Positions 1 through 5,611 of a stretch of 5,611 nt of DNA are shown here, in pieces (positions within the stretch are counted from its first letter, which is position 1; each line of letters starts with the position of its first letter). The notes under the pieces are model-generated. The model had not been told where the DNA came from and searched no databases. It saw only the letters and a list, made by a program, of their open reading frames with translations. The stretch is from assembly GCA_027311485.1 (NCBI GenBank), contig DAICYU010000301.1:1-5611 (forward strand), in the 5' to 3' direction. The position numbers and the translations under genes are program-made. Source of the DNA: Acetobacteraceae bacterium. GTDB lineage: Bacteria; Pseudomonadota; Alphaproteobacteria; Acetobacterales; Acetobacteraceae.

Positions 1-1
1 C

Positions 2-1933
2 GCCCAGCCGTTATCCGGAGCACAACTGCTTCCGACACTGCAGAACCTGCTGGCCAGCGTCGGCGCGGTCCTGGTTCCGGGCCAGAACCTCTACCGGGTG
101 ATCCCGGCCGCTTCAGCCGGTGCGGCCGGCAGCCTTGTCGTTCCGCTGCGCTTTGTTTCGGCGGAGGAACTCGCGAAGGTGCTGCAGCCGTTCGCAGGCA
201 CCAACGCCAAGGTCGCGGCGGAAGCTGGCCTCAATGCCCTGCTGATCAGTGGCGATCCCGCACAGGTGCAGGCGATGCATGAGCTGGTACAGTCCTTCGA
301 CAGGGACGAACTCGCGCATCAATCCTATGCCCTGCTGCCAGTTACGGCGGGCGGCGCGCGCGACTTCGCCGACGCCATGCAGCAGGCCTTCCATGGCAAA
401 ACGGGCGGTTCGCTGGCGGGCCTGGTGCATGTCGTGCCGCTGACCCACGTGAACGCCGTGCTGATCATTTCGTCCCAGCCTCGCTACATCGACGCGGCCC
501 GGCAGGTTTATACGCTGGTCGAGCGGCAGCGCCGGAGCACCGCCAGGACCTGGCAGGTCTATTACCTGCAGAACGGCAATGCCAACGACACCGCCTATAC
601 ATTGCAGATGGCGTTTACGCCGAACAACGTGACCGTCCAACCGGATGGACAGCAGTCAAGCGGCAATGGGAGCCGAGCGAGCCTGTCCAACAGCATGTCC
701 GTCGGCCGAGGCGGTGGCGGATTGAGCGGAGGCGGCGTCGGCGGCGGTGGACTTTCATCCGGCGGCATGGGCGGGAGTGGTGGCGCCGGCAGCAGCATGA
801 GTGGCGCCAACCCGCTTGCCCCGTCAGACCCGGGCAATGGCGATTCAACCAACCGGACCGCTGCCGCCGCACCGACCCCGGTCGGCAATCCGCTTCTGGG
901 GGGCTTGGACCAGAACGCGGGGACGGACCCGGCGGACAGCATGCGCATCCTGCCGAACAAGCAGAACAATGCTATCCTGGCTTTCGGCACGCCTGAGGAG
1001 GAGGAGCAGATCATCGGCATGCTGCGCAAGATCGACATCATGCCGATGCAGGTGCAGATCGATGCCACCATCGCCGAAGTCACGCTGAATGACACGCTGC
1101 AATACGGCACGCAGTTCTTTTTCAAGTCGGGCGGCATCAACGGGATCCTGAACAGCGGCGCGGCTGCGCTGACCACCCCGGCGTCCGTCGTCCTGAACAC
1201 GTCCTTTCCCGGCTTCGTTCTCGGCGGCAACGGCCTGGGCGGCGCGCCCATCGCGTTATCTGCCTTGCAGGCCGTCACCCAGGTGAATGTGCTGTCCTCG
1301 CCCCAACTCACGGTGGTGGACAACCAGACGGCGCGGCTCCAGGTCGGCGCACTGGTGCCTTACCTGCTGGGAACCTCGGCAAGCACGCTGACGTCCTCTC
1401 CGCAGATCGTCAACTCGATCGGCTACCAGCCCACCGGGGTCATTCTGGAGGTGACGCCGCGGGTCAACAGCGGCGGGCTGATCACGCTGGATGTGTCGCA
1501 GGAAGTCAGCGAGGTGGCGGCCAACCAGACGACAAACGGGATCCAGAGCCCGACATTCCAGGAACGGAATGTCACCTCGCGGGTGGTGGTGCAGGACGGG
1601 CAAACCGTGGGCATGGCCGGGCTGATCCAGGATTCGATCTCGAAAGGCAGCCAGGGAATACCGTGGCTGAAGGACATTCCGGTCCTGGGCGTTCTTGCCG
1701 GGGTGCAGAACAACACCCGTGTGCGGACCGAGCTTCTGGTCCTGATCACCCCCCATGTCATTCGCAACCAAAACCAGATGCATACGCTGGCCGAGGATAT
1801 GCGGAACGCCCTGTTCCCAGCAGCGGCAGTGCCTTACATCTCGGCTGCCGAAGGCCCAAGCGGGTCGAGCGATCCGAATGCGCGCGTGCGGGCGCGGACA
1901 GGCCGGTGGGTCCGGAAACACCTCGAGCCGTAA
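2..1933 (+). CDS. gspD: Type II secretion system outer-membrane secretin GspD (5' end missing)
   Basis: GspD forms the multimeric outer-membrane channel of the type II secretion system, through which folded periplasmic proteins are exported. The reading frame is open to the left edge, so the true start and signal peptide lie outside; the GTG at 98 is internal. Numbering from position 2 (643 residues): end of N0 at about 1-36; N1 at about 43-100 (VVPLRFVSAEELAKVL); N2 at about 107-175; N3 at about 180-348, split by a Gly/Ser-rich insertion; secretin domain at about 421-590. The secretin domain shows family hallmarks: VNVLSSPQLTVVDNQ, GVILEVTPRV, VQDGQTVGMAGLIQ, and GIPWLKDIPVLGVLAG followed by ELLVLITPHVIRN. 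This N-domain series fits GspD rather than PilQ or a type III secretin. A short, basic C-terminal tail (to 643) follows the barrel and has no recognisable pilotin-binding segment. The receptor gene follows 168 bases downstream on the same strand, probably as a separate transcription unit. The identification is firm; the substrate is unknown. Confidence 0.95.
   Translation, partial: AQPLSGAQLLPTLQNLLASVGAVLVPGQNLYRVIPAASAGAAGSLVVPLRFVSAEELAKVLQPFAGTNAKVAAEAGLNALLISGDPAQVQAMHELVQSFDRDELAHQSYALLPVTAGGARDFADAMQQAFHGKTGGSLAGLVHVVPLTHVNAVLIISSQPRYIDAARQVYTLVERQRRSTARTWQVYYLQNGNANDTAYTLQMAFTPNNVTVQPDGQQSSGNGSRASLSNSMSVGRGGGGLSGGGVGGGGLSSGGMGGSGGAGSSMSGANPLAPSDPGNGDSTNRTAAAAPTPVGNPLLGGLDQNAGTDPADSMRILPNKQNNAILAFGTPEEEEQIIGMLRKIDIMPMQVQIDATIAEVTLNDTLQYGTQFFFKSGGINGILNSGAAALTTPASVVLNTSFPGFVLGGNGLGGAPIALSALQAVTQVNVLSSPQLTVVDNQTARLQVGALVPYLLGTSASTLTSSPQIVNSIGYQPTGVILEVTPRVNSGGLITLDVSQEVSEVAANQTTNGIQSPTFQERNVTSRVVVQDGQTVGMAGLIQDSISKGSQGIPWLKDIPVLGVLAGVQNNTRVRTELLVLITPHVIRNQNQMHTLAEDMRNALFPAAAVPYISAAEGPSGSSDPNARVRARTGRWVRKHLEP
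704..811 (+). other. Gly/Ser-rich low-complexity segment inside GspD N3
   Basis: This stretch encodes residues about 235-270 of the partial GspD and is dominated by glycine and serine, with runs such as GRGGGGLSGGG. It is the core of a roughly 100-residue insertion that separates the first half of N3 (YYLQNGNANDTAYTLQMAF) from its second half (MRILPNKQNNAILAFGTPEE). The remainder of the insertion is Ala/Pro/Asn-rich. N3 loops of variable length are known in type II secretins, so this is probably a flexible loop facing the channel lumen. The reading frame is intact on both sides, so it is an insertion and not a frameshift artefact. Confidence 0.8.
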
Positions 1934-1964
1934 TGGGTTCCGATGCTATTGCCAGCGGCTTGGG

Positions 1965-1992
1965 GTGCCGGATCTGGCGTGCCGGATAGGGC
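1965..1992. repeat. 14-bp tandem duplication after gspD
   Basis: Two adjacent 14-base units, GTGCCGGATCTGGC (1965-1978) and GTGCCGGATAGGGC (1979-1992), agree at 12 of 14 positions, with the first nine bases identical. The repeat lies 31 bases past the gspD stop in non-coding DNA. It could be a small replication-slippage duplication or a paired protein-binding site; nothing else in the sequence favours either reading. Confidence 0.6.
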
Positions 1993-2020
1993 GCCAGAAG
2001 TCGAGATTGCATACGTAACA

Positions 2021-2044
2021 TGAATGACATCTGTATGTCATTCA
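2021..2044. promoter_or_regulatory. Perfect inverted repeat, candidate operator of the receptor gene
   Basis: The arms TGAATGACAT (2021-2030) and ATGTCATTCA (2035-2044) are exact reverse complements separated by the four bases CTGT. The dyad ends 57 bases before the receptor start codon and stands out as AT-rich in a GC-rich region. No T-run follows it, so an intrinsic terminator for gspD is unlikely, whereas a site for a dimeric regulator is plausible. The arms do not match the Fur, Zur or Pho box consensus I know. The outer TGAATGA/TCATTCA resembles half-sites of some TetR-family regulators, but the internal spacing differs. The regulator is unknown. Confidence 0.6.
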
Positions 2045-2054
2045 ACAGTATTAG
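2025..2054 (+). promoter_or_regulatory. Possible sigma70-type promoter for the receptor gene
   Basis: TGACAT at 2025-2030 could serve as a -35 element and TATTAG at 2049-2054 as a -10 element, with an 18-base spacer. Transcription would then begin around 2061, leaving a leader of roughly 40 bases. The -35 would lie inside the inverted repeat at 2021-2044, so a regulator bound there would directly control polymerase access. An alternative pair is TTCAAC (2041-2046) with TAATGA (2063-2068). Both are weak matches, and this call rests mainly on position. Confidence 0.25.
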
Positions 2055-2101
2055 CGGCCTGTTAATGAACGCGGCGTTTCCGGAACAGGACTTTTTCGCC
2101 T

Positions 2102-4441
2102 ATGTCACGTATCGTCCTACTCGCCATCGCACCGGTGCTGCTGGCGCAGGCCGCCTTCGGTCAAACCGACGCACTGCCGACGGCGGCTCCCGATCTCCTG
2201 CCCGGGGTCGATGTTGTCAGCAGCACCCCGCTGCTGGGCGCGGGCGTTGACCGCGACAAGGTTCCCGCCGCCACCAACGTACTGACCCCATCGGATATCC
2301 AGCGGACCGGTCCGGCCGACATGACCAACGCGCTGAACGATGAAATCCCTGGCGTGAACATCGACGATACGTCCGGCAATCCCTTCCAGCCCAGCCTGCT
2401 GTTCCGCGGCTTCATCGCCTCACCGATCCAGGGCGACGAGCAAGGCCTCGCTGTCTATGTCAACGGTGCCCGCTTCAACCAGCCTTTTGGCGACACGGTG
2501 AACTGGGACCTTATCCCGTCCAACGCCATCCACACGGTCAACGTCGAGGGCGCCAATCCGGTGTTCGGCCTGAACGCCCTCGGCGGTTCGGTCTCGGTCC
2601 AGTTGAACAACGGCTTCACCTACCACGGCGGCGAAATGATCGCTACGGGGGGATCCTTCGGTCATGTCGCCGGCCAGTTCCAGTATGGGCTCCAGGCGGG
2701 TAATACCGCCGCCTATGTCGCAGCGGACGTGATCCAGGACGGCGGCTACCGCAACACCAGTGCCTCCACCCTGTATCAGCTCTACACCGACCTGGGTTGG
2801 CGCGGCCGCGATGCGGAAATCCATTTCGGCATCACCGCGGATTCAACCGCCCTTGGCAATCCCGGCGCCACCCCGATCGAGCTGCTTGCGGTGAACCGCG
2901 CCACCAATTCCACCGCGCCGAACGAGGTAAACAATAAATATCTGTCGTTCAACGTGAACGGCAACTACGATCTGAACGACGAGACATCGGTTCAGGCAGT
3001 CCTTTACTACTCAAATTTGTCGCAGCGCCTGAACAACGGCGTCACCACCGATGCGGCGACATGCGCCAACGGCTCCGGCAACCTGTGCAGCGACGGCGGC
3101 GCCGGATCCTATGTCACCGACGTCAATGGCAACCCGGTGTCTGACTTCCTGAACGGCGGTCCCTATGGTGGAATCAGCTATCAGGCTGTCGACTCGAATG
3201 CCTACGGAACCTCGGTGCAGTTCACCAACACCCATGAGGTGCTGGGGCTGCCGAATCACGCCGTCATTGGCGCAAGTTTCGACGGTGGCGAAACGATGTT
3301 CACCGGCAGCCAGACGATCGGGGCGCTGACACCAACCCGATTTGTGGTGCCGCCGGAGGTTCCGCTTGGCGGCCCGCTCAATCCACTCTCAGCGCCGGTG
3401 CGGGTTTATACGAATAATCGTTATTATGGCCTCTTCTTCTCCGACCTGCTGAGCGTCACCCCGAAACTCTCGCTCTCGGTGTCCGGCCGGTTCAATGCCG
3501 CCGATATCGGCCTGAGTGACCAGCTTGGCACCAGCCTCAACGGCGGCCACAGCTACAGCCACGTCAACCCGGGCATCGGTGCAACTTACCAGTTGCAGCC
3601 GAATCTTGCCGCCTTCGCCAGCTACGCCATGAGCAATCGCGCCCCAACCCCGTCGGAACTATCCTGCGCCAACCCCGCGCAGCCGTGCCAGCTGCCCAAT
3701 TTCTTCATTGGCGATCCGAACCTGAAGCAGGTCGTGGCCCAGACATATGAGGCCGGCCTGCGGGGACGGTTTAAAGGCCCGTATGGTGTGCAGGCGGTCT
3801 GGAACGTCGACGTGTTCCGCACCGACAGCACCGACGACATCATTTTCGAATACAGCCCGCTGAACCAGAATGGCGGCTATTACGCCAATGCCGGCACCAC
3901 CCGCCGGCAGGGCGTCGAGGTCAACCTGAATCTTAACCGCGGCAAGCTGCACGCCATGCTGGGCTACGCCTATGTCGACGCCACGTTCCAGTCCGCGCTG
4001 ACGCTCGGCAGCCCATCCAATCCGGCGTCCGATCCGAACACCGGCACGATCAGCGTCCACCCGGGCAACCACATTCCCGGCGTGCCTGCGCACCGGCTGA
4101 AATTCATCGCCGACTACGATGTTACCGACCGGTGGACCGTTGGCGCGTCCGGCATCTTCACCAGCAGCCAGTACCTGTATGGCGACGAGTCGAACCAGAC
4201 TCCGCCGTTGCCGGCCTATTTCGTGCTCAACCTGAATACGAAATACCGCTTGACCGATCACATCCAGCTGTTCGCCTTGTTGGACAATGTCCTGGATGCG
4301 AAATATCAGACCTACGGCACATACGCCGCGGTCGCCGGGATGCCGGCGCCGGAGTTGGCGGCTGGTGTGGTGACCAACCAGCGGGCGGAAAGTCCGGCCG
4401 CGCCAATCGCGGCCTATGGCGGCGTAAAGGTCACCTTCTGA
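2102..4441 (+). CDS. TonB-dependent outer-membrane receptor
   Basis: This is a 779-residue outer-membrane active transporter that imports a scarce or bulky ligand using energy passed on by TonB. Residues 1-20 form a signal peptide, with likely cleavage after AAFG. A candidate TonB box (VDVVSST) lies at 36-42. The plug spans about 50-170, with ATNVLTPSDIQRTG, the LLFRGF segment, YVNGARFNQPFGDTVNWDLI and NPVFGLNALGGSVSV. The barrel runs to the C-terminal KVTF, ending in the aromatic residue typical of outer-membrane barrels. There is no FecA-like signalling domain and no carboxypeptidase-regulatory-like domain. The segment RAPTPSELSCANP to LPNFF (about 516-534) resembles a motif I recall from one subgroup of these receptors, but its ligand is not known to me. 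Cysteine pairs at 321/329 and 522/529 may form loop disulfides. ATG 2102 is the first start after an in-frame stop at 2066; a weak AGGA (2087-2090) lies 11 bases upstream. The gene converges with tonB. Confidence 0.95.
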   Translation: MSRIVLLAIAPVLLAQAAFGQTDALPTAAPDLLPGVDVVSSTPLLGAGVDRDKVPAATNVLTPSDIQRTGPADMTNALNDEIPGVNIDDTSGNPFQPSLLFRGFIASPIQGDEQGLAVYVNGARFNQPFGDTVNWDLIPSNAIHTVNVEGANPVFGLNALGGSVSVQLNNGFTYHGGEMIATGGSFGHVAGQFQYGLQAGNTAAYVAADVIQDGGYRNTSASTLYQLYTDLGWRGRDAEIHFGITADSTALGNPGATPIELLAVNRATNSTAPNEVNNKYLSFNVNGNYDLNDETSVQAVLYYSNLSQRLNNGVTTDAATCANGSGNLCSDGGAGSYVTDVNGNPVSDFLNGGPYGGISYQAVDSNAYGTSVQFTNTHEVLGLPNHAVIGASFDGGETMFTGSQTIGALTPTRFVVPPEVPLGGPLNPLSAPVRVYTNNRYYGLFFSDLLSVTPKLSLSVSGRFNAADIGLSDQLGTSLNGGHSYSHVNPGIGATYQLQPNLAAFASYAMSNRAPTPSELSCANPAQPCQLPNFFIGDPNLKQVVAQTYEAGLRGRFKGPYGVQAVWNVDVFRTDSTDDIIFEYSPLNQNGGYYANAGTTRRQGVEVNLNLNRGKLHAMLGYAYVDATFQSALTLGSPSNPASDPNTGTISVHPGNHIPGVPAHRLKFIADYDVTDRWTVGASGIFTSSQYLYGDESNQTPPLPAYFVLNLNTKYRLTDHIQLFALLDNVLDAKYQTYGTYAAVAGMPAPELAAGVVTNQRAESPAAPIAAYGGVKVTF

Positions 4442-4448
4442 TCCGCCC

Positions 4449-4489
4449 CTAGATCATGATCGGGTCAGGTTGATCCGATCATGATCCAG
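4449..4489 (+). terminator. Long hairpin after the receptor gene, probable terminator
   Basis: Arms GATCATGATCGG (4452-4463) and CCGATCATGATC (4475-4486) pair perfectly over 12 bp. Outside them, one A/C mismatch is followed by two more pairs. Inside, a G-U pair and three further pairs (TCA with TGA) close on a three-base GGT loop, making an almost continuous 18-bp stem. It begins 8 bases past the receptor stop codon, the usual place for a terminator. The downstream sequence AAGTCATTGTTTG is only moderately T-rich, so intrinsic termination may be weak. Transcript-end protection or a protein-binding site are alternatives. It could act on both converging transcripts. Confidence 0.55.
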
Positions 4490-4737
4490 AAGTCATTGTT
4501 TGATCGCATGATTTATGCCTTCCGGCTTTCAGCCTCAGGCGATCATGCATCTACGGATGCCCAGGACAGCCGACCTGCTGGAAGCCTCCGCCATTGACGC
4601 CTTCCCGGCCGCCTTTTGCGGCTGAGAAGGTTGTTACGGGGTCGAGGTGCCGCGCCATTGTCTTTACAGCTGGGGTATGGCCGGCCACGGGATGCCGCGT
4701 TGCGTAATCGGCCGTTTCGGGCCAGCGCCGCGACGGA
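4490..4737. other. Intergenic stretch without a recognised gene
   Basis: This is the rest of the gap between the converging receptor and tonB genes. It holds a 7-bp inverted pair (TGATCGC at 4501-4507, GCGATCA at 4539-4545), a 5-bp hairpin (GCCGC at 4608-4612, GCGGC at 4618-4622, loop CTTTT) and the 10-bp palindrome TGGCCGGCCA at 4678-4687. None has a T-tract that would make a convincing tonB terminator. The short open frames through here resemble no family I know and lack a plausible ribosome binding site. Confidence 0.5.
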
Positions 4738-5610
4738 TCAGGAGGTAAGCCGATATCGGATCGGTACCGCGATAACATACTGGTCCTGCGGCATGGACGC
4801 CGGGAACGGCGGCAGATCCGCGTGGGACAGCAAAGCTTCTACGGCTGAATCCAGCCGCGACGATCCGGTGCTTTGCAGCAAGGCGAAGTTCACCACCCGG
4901 CCACCCCGGTTCACCGTTAGCCGCACCAGCGCGGTGCCCTGCTCACCACGGCGCAATGCGGCGGGCGGATAGCTGCGATGTGACTCCAGCCACAGCATGA
5001 CCCCCTGTTCCCAACCGCCGTCCGCCCGCGCTGCAAGCGCCGGGGGTGACGCGGCAGCCTGCGTCGCCGCCGGCGATCGATTGGTATCCGTGACGCCTGG
5101 CGCCTGCGTCGACCGGGACTCCGGCAATCGGGACTCTGGCAATCGGGACACCCCGGCCGTCTGAGCCCGCCTTTTCACTCGAACGAGTACAGGGTCGATC
5201 CTTCGCGTCGGCGGTGCCGGTGGAAACGCAGTGCTCGTATCGGACCTCATATGTACTTGCGCGTGCGGCAGCGATGGCGCGTCAGAGAGAAACGAGCCAG
5301 CGGCCACGATCGGCGATGGCTGCTCTGCCTTGATCGGCAGATTTGGTGCTACCTCTGGTGGTTGCGGCACCGGCAGGGGCGCTTGCGGCTTGGCGGACCG
5401 GATCGGCTCAGCATCGTTGTCCGCGTCGCCTGCAACCGCCGCGGACACGGGAGCGGGATCGGCAAGTTCGTTCCGTACCGCCACCGTACCTTCAGCTACG
5501 TCCGTTTGCTTCGCGGCACCGGGCGCCGGCGCGAAAGCCATTTCGATGCTCAGGTTGCTTCCGGCCTTCGGCGTCCTTGGTGGGGATAGCATGATCAGCA
5601 GCGCGGCAAG
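4738..5610 (-). CDS. tonB: TonB-family energy transducer (N-terminus cut by window edge)
   Basis: TonB spans the periplasm from an inner-membrane anchor. With ExbB and ExbD it passes proton-motive force to the plug of TonB-dependent receptors. The frame is open to the right edge and gives 290 visible residues. The first eight (LAALLIML) look like the end of the transmembrane anchor, so the start is beyond the window; the ATG at 5592 falls inside this hydrophobic stretch and is probably not the start. A Pro/Ala-rich periplasmic spacer follows to about residue 195 (for example PLPVPQPPEVAP), with two tandem RLPES units. Residues about 200-290 form a TonB C-terminal domain with SYPPAALRRGEQGTALVRLT, GGRVVNFALLQSTGSSRLD and a final IAVPIRYRL. 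It converges with the receptor gene, 296 bases away, and the receptor is its obvious candidate partner. No exbB or exbD is visible. TolA or a GspC-like protein is less likely given the C-terminal domain. Confidence 0.92.
   Translation of the reverse strand, partial: LAALLIMLSPPRTPKAGSNLSIEMAFAPAPGAAKQTDVAEGTVAVRNELADPAPVSAAVAGDADNDAEPIRSAKPQAPLPVPQPPEVAPNLPIKAEQPSPIVAAGSFLSDAPSLPHAQVHMRSDTSTAFPPAPPTRRIDPVLVRVKRRAQTAGVSRLPESRLPESRSTQAPGVTDTNRSPAATQAAASPPALAARADGGWEQGVMLWLESHRSYPPAALRRGEQGTALVRLTVNRGGRVVNFALLQSTGSSRLDSAVEALLSHADLPPFPASMPQDQYVIAVPIRYRLTS
5114..5149 (-). repeat. 15-bp in-frame tandem repeat in the TonB spacer
   Basis: CGGGACTCCGGCAAT (5114-5128) and CGGGACTCTGGCAAT (5129-5143) differ at one base and are followed by a partial third unit, CGGGAC (5144-5149). 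Read on the minus strand they encode consecutive RLPES units in the proline-rich spacer. The unit length is a multiple of three, so the frame is kept. The near identity suggests a recent duplication that changes spacer length slightly. Confidence 0.75.
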
Positions 5611-5611
5611 C

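Noticed and set aside
98..100. GTG as the start codon of gspD
   Set aside because: The frame continues upstream to the window edge with N0-like sequence (SGAQLLPTLQNLLASVG), so this GTG is internal.
595..1323. Long minus-strand open frame opposite gspD encoding a proline-rich product
   Set aside because: It is the antisense shadow of gspD. The proline runs are the complement of the glycine-rich codons, and no family motif is visible.
1256..1921. Minus-strand open frame opposite the secretin domain
   Set aside because: It lies wholly opposite a well-conserved secretin domain. Its composition, rich in Arg, His and Pro, is typical of a shadow frame in GC-rich DNA.
2011..2054. Pho box or Fur box upstream of the receptor
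   Set aside because: The TGTCAT-like elements are inverted rather than direct repeats at 11-base spacing, so they are not a Pho box. The sequence also lacks the alternating GATAAT pattern of a Fur site.
2020..2250. Small plus-strand frame beginning inside the inverted repeat, as a possible leader peptide
   Set aside because: Its ATG overlaps the dyad, no ribosome binding site precedes it, and most of it overlaps the receptor gene in another frame with shadow-like Arg-rich composition.
4678..4687. TGGCCGGCCA palindrome as a regulatory site
   Set aside because: Short GC palindromes are common by chance in this base composition, and nothing around it suggests a promoter.
4551..4778. Minus-strand 75-residue frame after tonB, as a possible small gene
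   Set aside because: It starts inside the tonB 3' end in another frame, has no recognisable domain or good ribosome binding site, and may be chance.

Overview
The window looks like chromosomal DNA from a GC-rich Gram-negative bacterium. It carries an outer-membrane secretin, a TonB-dependent outer-membrane receptor and a TonB protein. GC content, codon use and the style of the proteins suggest a proteobacterium. An alphaproteobacterium such as a member of the Acetobacteraceae or Rhodospirillales is my guess, but this cannot be settled from the sequence alone.

Layout. (1) Positions 2-1933, plus strand: the 3' part of a type II secretion secretin gene (gspD). It is open at the left edge and holds the end of N0, then N1, N2, an N3 split by a large Gly/Ser-rich insertion, and the complete secretin barrel domain. 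(2) Positions 1934-2101: a 168-base gap with a near-perfect 14-bp tandem duplication and a perfect 10-bp inverted repeat. The inverted repeat lies where the operator or promoter of the next gene would be expected. (3) Positions 2102-4441, plus strand: a complete 779-residue TonB-dependent receptor with signal peptide, plug and 22-strand-type barrel. (4) Positions 4442-4737: a gap that opens with a long hairpin built on GATCATGATC, probably the terminator of the receptor gene. I recognise nothing in the rest. (5) Positions 4738-5610, minus strand: a TonB-family energy transducer, convergent with the receptor. Its N-terminal membrane anchor is cut by the right edge.

How they may work together. 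TonB transmits proton-motive force from the inner membrane to the plug of a TonB-dependent receptor. The secretin is the outer-membrane channel through which folded enzymes leave the cell. Their adjacency suggests an 'export an enzyme, import its product' locus, with the receptor and TonB dedicated to one nutrient released by a type II-secreted enzyme. This is an inference from gene order. The substrate, the enzyme and the rest of the secretion genes are not in this window. I found no tRNA, rRNA, CRISPR array, insertion sequence or obvious pseudogene.
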